A DNA stretch of 21,875 nucleotides from a virus: the IMG/VR virus record IMGVR_UViG_3300008117_000789, positions 1 through 21,875 of that record; one strand, written 5' to 3'. The notes under the pieces were generated by a model. The model worked only from the letters and a program-made list of their open reading frames with translations, was not told where the DNA came from and made no database searches. This document shows, piece by piece, positions 15,670-20,728 of the stretch. The position numbers and the translations under genes are program-made. Every line of letters starts with the position of its first letter. The first letter of the stretch is position 1.

Positions 15670-16116
15670 ATGGCATTACCAGAATTTAAAACCCCTAGAA
15701 GATACAATTGGCAGTTAGCTCACGATAGAATTTCTAGAGACAATACTGCTTTTTATTTTCATAACTGTAATCTTGGGACTGTTATTGAGGTTAATACTTT
15801 AAAAGGTATTATTGAGCTTAATAAGTTTGATGTCTTTATGACAAATCCTAAACCAGCTTTTGGTTCACCTGTACAGTTGTACATTAATAATCCTGCACTT
15901 GATCTTACCGAAGCAAATAGGGATAATATATACGTACAAATTACCCCCTATTATAAGAGAAGCACTGATGATAACGCACTTCCTTATGTTGTACCCAACG
16001 GGTTTATTATTAATGGATTAGGTATTGAAGTTTATAATGCTAATCCTCAACCTGCTGGTACAAATCAATGGGAAGGAGCGCTTTATATTTATTATGAAAT
16101 CTATACTATAAATTAA
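15670..16116 (+). CDS. Small beta-rich virion-like protein (148 aa)
   Basis: A 148-residue strand-rich protein with little charge clustering and no membrane segment. Its pattern of strands (LGTVIEVNTLKGIIELN, GSPVQLYINNPAL, GALYIYYEIYTIN) suggests a compact beta-barrel or jelly-roll. In this neighbourhood such proteins are often capsid decoration or auxiliary head proteins. I do not recognise the family. It starts in the context TAATTATGGCA, coupled to the DUF5872-like gene. Confidence 0.6.
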   Translation: MALPEFKTPRRYNWQLAHDRISRDNTAFYFHNCNLGTVIEVNTLKGIIELNKFDVFMTNPKPAFGSPVQLYINNPALDLTEANRDNIYVQITPYYKRSTDDNALPYVVPNGFIINGLGIEVYNANPQPAGTNQWEGALYIYYEIYTIN

Positions 16117-16124
16117 TAATCATC

Positions 16125-16397
16125 ATGGCACAAAGTAAAAAACAACAAGCAGCTATCGCTATGTCTATGAAAGCTGCAGGTAAAAAACCTAAGATGCAAA
16201 AAGGTGGTAGCTTTCCTGATCTTAACAAAGATGGTAAAGTGACTCAAGCTGATATCCTTAAGGGTAGAGGTGTTTACAAAGCTGGTGGTATGGCTAAACC
16301 CATGATGAAAACCGGTGGTTACTCTAATCCTAATAAGTCTGCAGTAGTATCTCCCAAAATGAAAATGGGTGGGTCTTCTAAGATGAAGAAGAAGTAA
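16125..16397 (+). CDS. Small basic protein with an EF-hand-like loop
   Basis: A 90-residue Lys/Gly/Met-rich protein. At about residues 32-43 it contains DLNKDGKVTQAD, which fits a calcium-binding EF-hand loop (D1, N3, D5, G6, V8, D12) followed by a short helix (ILKGRGVYK). The rest is low complexity (KMQKGG, GGMAKPMMKTGG, KMKMGGSSKMKKK). I have seen similar FPDLNKDGKVT segments in crAss-like phage proteins. Calcium binding is plausible because the loop is complete; the role could be in virion stability. The stop overlaps the next start (TAATG). Confidence 0.7.
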   Translation: MAQSKKQQAAIAMSMKAAGKKPKMQKGGSFPDLNKDGKVTQADILKGRGVYKAGGMAKPMMKTGGYSNPNKSAVVSPKMKMGGSSKMKKK

Positions 16398-16699
16398 TGA
16401 AAGAATTAATAGAGGAGTTAGGGATAAACATTGGAATATCTGTTGCAGGATTATTCGGTGCACTTATTCTAATTGGTAAAGACGCTGCTCATAGTTGGAA
16501 AACATCCATGTTTTCAATTATCACAGGAGTTGCGTCTGCTAATTACATAACTCCTCTATTTCTTGATATTACTCGCATAGACATTAAATATCAAATGTCT
16601 GTGGGATTTATTCTAGGATTTTTAGGACTGAAAGGTGTAGAGATTATCAGTAATAAACTTCTTAAAGTAAAAATCAATGGAGTATCTAAAGATAATTGA
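16397..16699 (+). CDS. Small membrane protein, holin-like
   Basis: A 100-residue protein with two or three hydrophobic segments (about 11-27, 36-56 and 67-85) and a charged C-terminus. Size and topology are like holins, but the more convincing lysis cassette lies at 1353-2102. The gene shares a base with the preceding stop and overlaps the next membrane-protein gene by 23 bases, so the two are probably a pair. It may be a second holin, an antiholin or an unrelated membrane protein. Confidence 0.6.
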   Translation: MKELIEELGINIGISVAGLFGALILIGKDAAHSWKTSMFSIITGVASANYITPLFLDITRIDIKYQMSVGFILGFLGLKGVEIISNKLLKVKINGVSKDN

Positions 16700-16961
16700 T
16701 GCTATAGCTAATTTGATTACTACATTAGGAATTAGCGTCTTTATGATCTTCGTATTTGGAAGATTAAGTTTATTGCAAAAACTTTCAGTGTTTGAGACTT
16801 ACACTATTAAAGTTGGTCTTGCACTTACTGCATCTGGAGCATTCCTCAATATTTTTACTACGACTGTTCCAAGTATTACAGAGGTTATTCTAAATGTTGG
16901 TTTAGCAGTAATTTTTGTATGGACAGCTTTGTTTCATTACAGACACTTTGTTAAAAAATAA
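16677..16961 (+). CDS. Small membrane protein, partner of the preceding gene
   Basis: A 94-residue protein with three hydrophobic segments (about 13-30, 43-61 and 66-86) and a basic tail (HYRHFVKK). It overlaps the preceding membrane-protein gene by 23 bases in a different frame, which favours joint production and direct partnership. The function is unknown; holin/antiholin or superinfection-related membrane roles are possible. No signal peptide or conserved motif is visible. Confidence 0.6.
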   Translation: MEYLKIIDAIANLITTLGISVFMIFVFGRLSLLQKLSVFETYTIKVGLALTASGAFLNIFTTTVPSITEVILNVGLAVIFVWTALFHYRHFVKK

Positions 16962-16962
16962 C

Positions 16963-17211
16963 ATGGCTAAATCACCAGCTTGGCAGCGTAAAGAGGGTAA
17001 GTCTCCTAGTGGAGGACTTAACGCTAAGGGTCGTGCTTCTTATAATAGAGCTACTGGGGGTAATTTGAAACCACCACAACCTGAAGGAGGTTCTCGTAAG
17101 AAGTCATTCTGTGCGAGAATGGAGGGTATGAAAAAGAAGTTAACTAGTTCTAAAACCGCCAAAGATCCTGATTCAAGGATCAATAAGGCACTACGTAAGT
17201 GGAAATGCTAA
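16963..17211 (+). CDS. DUF6321-like small basic protein
   Basis: An 82-residue protein from ATG 16963. The sequence MAKSPAWQRKEGKSPSGGLN, the following KGRASYNRATGGNLKPPQP and the end SRINKALRKWKC form a well-conserved pattern I associate with DUF6321 proteins of large phages, giving good confidence that the gene is real. It is rich in Lys/Arg and Gly, with two cysteines near the end. The function is unknown. The start is one base after the previous stop, and its stop overlaps the ring-protein start (ATGCTAA). Confidence 0.75.
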   Translation: MAKSPAWQRKEGKSPSGGLNAKGRASYNRATGGNLKPPQPEGGSRKKSFCARMEGMKKKLTSSKTAKDPDSRINKALRKWKC

Positions 17212-17906
17212 ACTCTACTATTCTCATAAAAGTTCGTCAAAGACTTAATAAACTGTCTAGTCTCGATTATGATAACATCGAAGACTGGGCGATTATTGAA
17301 GCTTTTAATAAAGGACAAGTAGAGTGGTGTAGAAGAAACTTACACGGTAATAATCTCTTTAAAGAAGGAGACGATGAGTCTAAAAGACGCGTCGATGATT
17401 TACAGATTCTTATTGAAGAAGTAAACCTTACTCTTACTGATAGAGGTTTGTATTACGAAAGCGAAGATTTTCCTGCTGATTATTTAGAGTATAAGAGAGT
17501 TACAGCATATGGTAAAAACGACTGTTGTAACGAAAGGAAAATGGTAGTTTATCTTGCTGAACAAGATAACGTAGACGCGCTTCTTCGTGATGAAGTAAAG
17601 AAACCAAGCTTTGAGTGGGCTGAGACATTTGCTACACTTTCAGGTAATAGAGTTCAGATTTATACAAATGATGAATTCGTAATTACTAAAAGTTCTTTTA
17701 TCTATTACCGTCAACCCATAAGGATAGAAATAGCAGGTGTATCAAACCCCTATACAGGATTAGTATCAGCTGCTGATGTACTTTGCGAATTTAAAGATGA
17801 CATTGTTGAATTGTTTATTGATTCCGCAGCTTCTATTATTGCAGGTGATATTGAGTCTTTCAATCAAATGCAAAGAACAAATCAAGCAGTAGAACAAAAT
17901 AACTAA
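17205..17906 (+). CDS. Head-tail ring / connector protein (crAss-like R1 type)
   Basis: A 233-residue protein from ATG 17205; a GTG at 17199 is a less likely start. The N-terminus (LNSTILIKVRQRLNKLSSLD followed by NIEDWAIIEAFNKGQVEWCRRN) fits the helical connector or tail-tubular family that forms the first ring below the portal in crAss-like and P22-like phages. A mixed beta region follows and the end is Gln-rich. It would sit between portal and tail. The gene overlaps the previous one by 7 bases and shares a base with the ferritin start (TAATG). Family assignment is from remembered pattern and context. Confidence 0.72.
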   Translation: MLNSTILIKVRQRLNKLSSLDYDNIEDWAIIEAFNKGQVEWCRRNLHGNNLFKEGDDESKRRVDDLQILIEEVNLTLTDRGLYYESEDFPADYLEYKRVTAYGKNDCCNERKMVVYLAEQDNVDALLRDEVKKPSFEWAETFATLSGNRVQIYTNDEFVITKSSFIYYRQPIRIEIAGVSNPYTGLVSAADVLCEFKDDIVELFIDSAASIIAGDIESFNQMQRTNQAVEQNN

Positions 17907-18436
17907 TGGCAGATTTACTCAAAAGACCGGTGCGTAAAGGACGCAATCCTCTTCTCGATGAAGAGTCGACAAAATATTTGAATTACAGAATCCAACAAGA
18001 GGAGCTTTCAAGTAGGATTTATCTTTCGATGTCCATGTGGTTGAACAACGAAGGATACTCAGGAGCAGCTCAACTTTGGAGAAAGTATTCAAATGAAGAA
18101 CTAGCTCACGCTGACTGGGCGAGAGAATATCTTCTTGCTATGGGAGTAACACCCGATACTCCAATGTTAGCAGCACAACCATTAACATATGATGGTCTTC
18201 CTGATATTATTAAAAAGTCATTTCAACATGAGATTGAAATTTCTAAACAAATTAAGGAAGCTGCATCTAATGCTATGAAAAAGGGTGATCATATGTTATA
18301 TCAGTTGTTCTTACAATATCTTAAAGAGCAAGTAGAAGAACACGATAAAATGCAGACATGGGTAGATAAACTGAATTCGTTTGGTGAAGACGCTGTCGCT
18401 TTACGTTTTCTTGATAATGAAATGTCACAATTGTGA
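17906..18436 (+). CDS. Ferritin (FtnA-type, ferroxidase centre intact)
   Basis: A 176-residue protein that aligns without gaps, at a constant offset of 15 residues, to bacterial FtnA from the first helix to the fourth. All ferroxidase ligands are present: E32 (FtnA E17), Y39 (Y24), E65 (E50), H68 (H53), E109 (E94), E141 (E126), Q142 (Q127) and E145 (E130). The end LRFLDNEMS matches the fifth-helix region. It should oxidise and store iron as a 24-subunit cage. Unlike FtnA it has a basic 15-residue N-terminal extension (KRPVRKGR). Its start shares a base with the ring-protein stop, and it lies in the structural operon, so it is expressed with virion genes. A misidentified Dps or ferritin-like protein is unlikely, since Dps lacks this ligand set. 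Phage origin or transfer from a host is not resolved by sequence alone. Confidence 0.92.
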   Translation: MADLLKRPVRKGRNPLLDEESTKYLNYRIQQEELSSRIYLSMSMWLNNEGYSGAAQLWRKYSNEELAHADWAREYLLAMGVTPDTPMLAAQPLTYDGLPDIIKKSFQHEIEISKQIKEAASNAMKKGDHMLYQLFLQYLKEQVEEHDKMQTWVDKLNSFGEDAVALRFLDNEMSQL

Positions 18437-18449
18437 TTTGCATTATTCA

Positions 18450-18480
18450 TTCTGCTTTATTATATTATAGTATATGTTTG
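18450..18480 (+). promoter_or_regulatory. Promoter candidate for the 462-aa gene
   Basis: TATGTTTG at 18473-18480 matches the Bacteroidetes -7 element (TAnnTTTG), identical to the element at 2252. It is 19 bases before the ATG at 18500. A clear TTTG at the right upstream distance is missing (nearest, TCTG at 18451-18454, is imperfect), so confidence is modest. Confidence 0.4.
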
Positions 18481-18499
18481 TTTAATCTTTATAAATACA

Positions 18500-19888
18500 A
18501 TGGCTTATTTCAATCACGCATTTAGTAAGATGTTCGTCGGTACTGGCGACACTCTTACGACTCCTGCGGCGCTGGTAAACGCGACCGAAGGATTTATTAC
18601 TAGTGTGGGGGTTCCGACTGGAGCACCTAACACTAGTGATACCTGTATTGTTAACTTAGGTCCTGGGTACTATGGATTTGTTAATCCTAAAACTTGGCAG
18701 ACTGTTGGAAACGTAGCTCCAAATGACTGTTGTCCTTTGGTTCTTGTTTCTAGTTCTGTTTTGGAACGTGACAAGATTGGTAAATTCCATGGTGGTTACA
18801 TTGAAACTAACAAGTCTAAAGTAATCAATCCTAGGTACATCCAACGTTTTTATCGCGTTGACCCATGTGTTCCTCAGCAGTGTGTTATCTCTATTGGTAA
18901 CACTCCTCAAACTGAGGTTCCTGCTCTTCCTGCAGATAGATTCCAAAGTGGTACTACTCAAGCACAGTGCTGCAAAGAGTTCTTGTGCGGTGAAACGTAC
19001 TACCTCCGTATTGATGTCAAAGGTTCTCCTGCACTTCGCGCATTGAACCACCAAGCATACTATACGGTGGATGCTTACACTGGATGTTGCGATGATCAAC
19101 CCGATGATCCGCTTATTCCGCCAACTGCAGTTGACTCTACTATTGTAATGATCAAATGGGCTGAGCAAATTGTTAGAACTCAGTACCTGAATCAATTCAT
19201 TGCTCCTGTAGTGTATGACCAAAATGGTGTAGCATGGTACGCTCCTGGTACTGAGTTTACCTATGATGGTACTAATACTCCAGTTGTTGAAGCACAATGG
19301 TGGACTAATTACCCATATCCTGGATATATCAATGATACTTGTGCAGGTCTTCGTTTGTTTGGTGCTTATGTTGATACAAGATTCCTTGACTGTACTTTCC
19401 AAGTAACTGATTACTTTGAAAAAGAGCCTCTGAGAATCTTTGCATCTGAAGTGGACTACACTGGAGATCCATGTCTCTTTACTGGTCTTTGTGTTTACAA
19501 CGACTGTAATGGTATCCAAGGTATGGGATTTGGTGAGCAAGTAGTAAGGGATTTGATCCGTTCCGAAAGCTACCTCCAAAACTTCTTCCATACGGATCTT
19601 CGTATCAGGGAGATTACTCAAGGTAACCAATTCCTTAACGTAATCAACCGTCAGAATCTGTATACCCGTTACTATATCTTGCATAGTGTTCCTAGGTATA
19701 ATAACCCAACTGGTACTTTCGATAACGATCGTTACCTGCTTGAGATTATTACCAATGGTGATAATGCAGTTCTTGAAGGGTTTATTGAAGATTGGTTGGG
19801 TAACTGTCCGCAATGTGTCGAATTTGAAACCGTTACTTGCGAACCATGTGAGATCGTTCCTGATCCAGAACTCATCATCATCCCTTAA
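18500..19888 (+). CDS. Abundant Cys-rich structural protein (462 aa), unrecognised
   Basis: A 462-residue protein with 19 cysteines, three of them as CC pairs (NDCCPL, AQCCKE, TGCCDD), and several CxxC-like or clustered sites towards the end (GNCPQC, VTCEPC). The MCP, by contrast, has none. It is beta-rich, has no signal peptide and no membrane segment. Between 18656 and 19813 its codons avoid TTA, CTA and TCA, as in the MCP. It has its own promoter candidate and a strong terminator, so it is probably one of the most abundant late proteins, likely a major tail, collar or head component. The cysteines could bind metal or form disulfides. I do not recognise the family and do not assign a function. 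Confidence 0.75.
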   Translation: MAYFNHAFSKMFVGTGDTLTTPAALVNATEGFITSVGVPTGAPNTSDTCIVNLGPGYYGFVNPKTWQTVGNVAPNDCCPLVLVSSSVLERDKIGKFHGGYIETNKSKVINPRYIQRFYRVDPCVPQQCVISIGNTPQTEVPALPADRFQSGTTQAQCCKEFLCGETYYLRIDVKGSPALRALNHQAYYTVDAYTGCCDDQPDDPLIPPTAVDSTIVMIKWAEQIVRTQYLNQFIAPVVYDQNGVAWYAPGTEFTYDGTNTPVVEAQWWTNYPYPGYINDTCAGLRLFGAYVDTRFLDCTFQVTDYFEKEPLRIFASEVDYTGDPCLFTGLCVYNDCNGIQGMGFGEQVVRDLIRSESYLQNFFHTDLRIREITQGNQFLNVINRQNLYTRYYILHSVPRYNNPTGTFDNDRYLLEIITNGDNAVLEGFIEDWLGNCPQCVEFETVTCEPCEIVPDPELIIIP

Positions 19889-19905
19889 TCTTCATTAGCT
19901 ATCGT

Positions 19906-19944
19906 AAAAGGAGAGTGAGAGTCAATCTCTCCTCTCCTTTTTTT
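19906..19944 (+). terminator. Strong terminator after the 462-aa gene
   Basis: An 11-bp stem, GGAGAG (19910-19915) plus GAGAG (19917-19921) with one bulged T, pairs with CTCTCCTCTCC (19927-19937); the loop is TCAAT. Four A before and a run of seven T after extend the pairing and form the U tract. Confidence 0.88.
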
Positions 19945-19954
19945 CTTATTTTTA

Positions 19955-19964
19955 TTGTCAAGTC
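19955..19964 (+). promoter_or_regulatory. Leader element TTGTCAAGTC before the 186-aa gene
   Basis: TTGTCAAGTC abuts the ATG at 19965, after the terminator T run. TGTCAAGTCAT also occurs at 13988-13998. It resembles the GTCAG half of the leader motif at 2631, 10164 and 12917. It may be a variant of the same signal; chance similarity is possible. Confidence 0.3.
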
Positions 19965-20525
19965 ATGGCACAACATAGTTTAAGTCTTGAAGCTCCGGAT
20001 ACTTTAAACAAGTGTATCCTTCGCGTTGTAGATACAAGCGTTTACAATTCTCAAGTGACTGTTAAATGTCCATTGCTTGAGATTACTCCTCCCGGTTTTT
20101 TAAGACCTGTTCAGTTTACTGAAGCAGATATCTCCATTGGATTTAATCTGAACTTAACAGCTTGTGATTTAGGTTTACAAAACACAAGTTGTGGGACTGA
20201 ATTCTACGATCTGCCAGACGGAATATATATTATCAAGTACAGCGTATCTCCTAATGAGTATGTGTATGTTGAATACAATCATTTGAGAATTACCTGTGCA
20301 TTAAGGAAAATTCAAGATATTTACTGTGAGCTAAACTTAGGAGCTTGTGATCCACCCGCATCTGTAAAGACTACTCTTAACGAGGTGAGAATGATTGAAC
20401 AATATCTTAAAGCTGCTAAAGCGATGGTAGAGTTTTGTCTTGAACCTACAAAGGGTATGGATCTTTATAGATACGCGGTTAAATTGTTAGACAAGCTTAA
20501 GTGCACCTCATGTTCTTCATGTTAG
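19965..20525 (+). CDS. Cys-rich conserved phage protein (186 aa)
   Basis: A 186-residue protein with 11 cysteines. The first 110 residues are strand-rich with a conserved-looking pattern (LEAPDTLNKCILRVVD, LPDGIYIIKYSVSPNEYVYVEYN) and the end is helical, finishing CTSCSSC. I recognise it as a type found near crAss-like tail genes but cannot name a role. It ends in TAG, one of two such genes; reading through adds only three residues before the TAA at 20532-20534. It comes after the strong terminator of the 462-aa gene, so it probably has its own transcript start or depends on readthrough. Confidence 0.7.
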   Translation: MAQHSLSLEAPDTLNKCILRVVDTSVYNSQVTVKCPLLEITPPGFLRPVQFTEADISIGFNLNLTACDLGLQNTSCGTEFYDLPDGIYIIKYSVSPNEYVYVEYNHLRITCALRKIQDIYCELNLGACDPPASVKTTLNEVRMIEQYLKAAKAMVEFCLEPTKGMDLYRYAVKLLDKLKCTSCSSC

Positions 20526-20545
20526 TCTAATTAATTACCAACACT

Positions 20546-20728
20546 ATGAGTATTTTATGTCCTAACTGTAAAGCTAAACTTGGTTGCAGCTGTCAAAAGA
20601 GAAAAGCTTCTGATGGAACTCAAGTATGTAGTAACTGCTTGAAAAACTACGAGACTGGTTTAGTAACCAAAAATTCTAATTCTCCTTCAAACGTTACTGT
20701 GTTTTATAATAAACCAGGAATCAAGTAA
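20546..20728 (+). CDS. Small zinc-ribbon protein
   Basis: A 60-residue protein with six cysteines near its N-terminus: CPNC at residues 5-8, CSC, then CSNC, in the segment LGCSCQKRKASDGTQVCSNC. This fits a treble-clef or zinc-ribbon that binds one or two zinc ions. The tail is short and unstructured. It is the third Cys-rich product in a row and overlaps the start of the fibre gene by one base (TAATG). Its leader has ACCAAC four bases before ATG, as in the leader motif elsewhere. Function in fibre assembly or as a structural zinc protein is possible. Confidence 0.7.
   Translation: MSILCPNCKAKLGCSCQKRKASDGTQVCSNCLKNYETGLVTKNSNSPSNVTVFYNKPGIK

Noticed and set aside
18656-19813. A 385-codon open frame on the minus strand opposite the 462-aa gene
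   Set aside because: It is again in register with the sense gene and explained by its codon bias. No promoter or family pattern is present.
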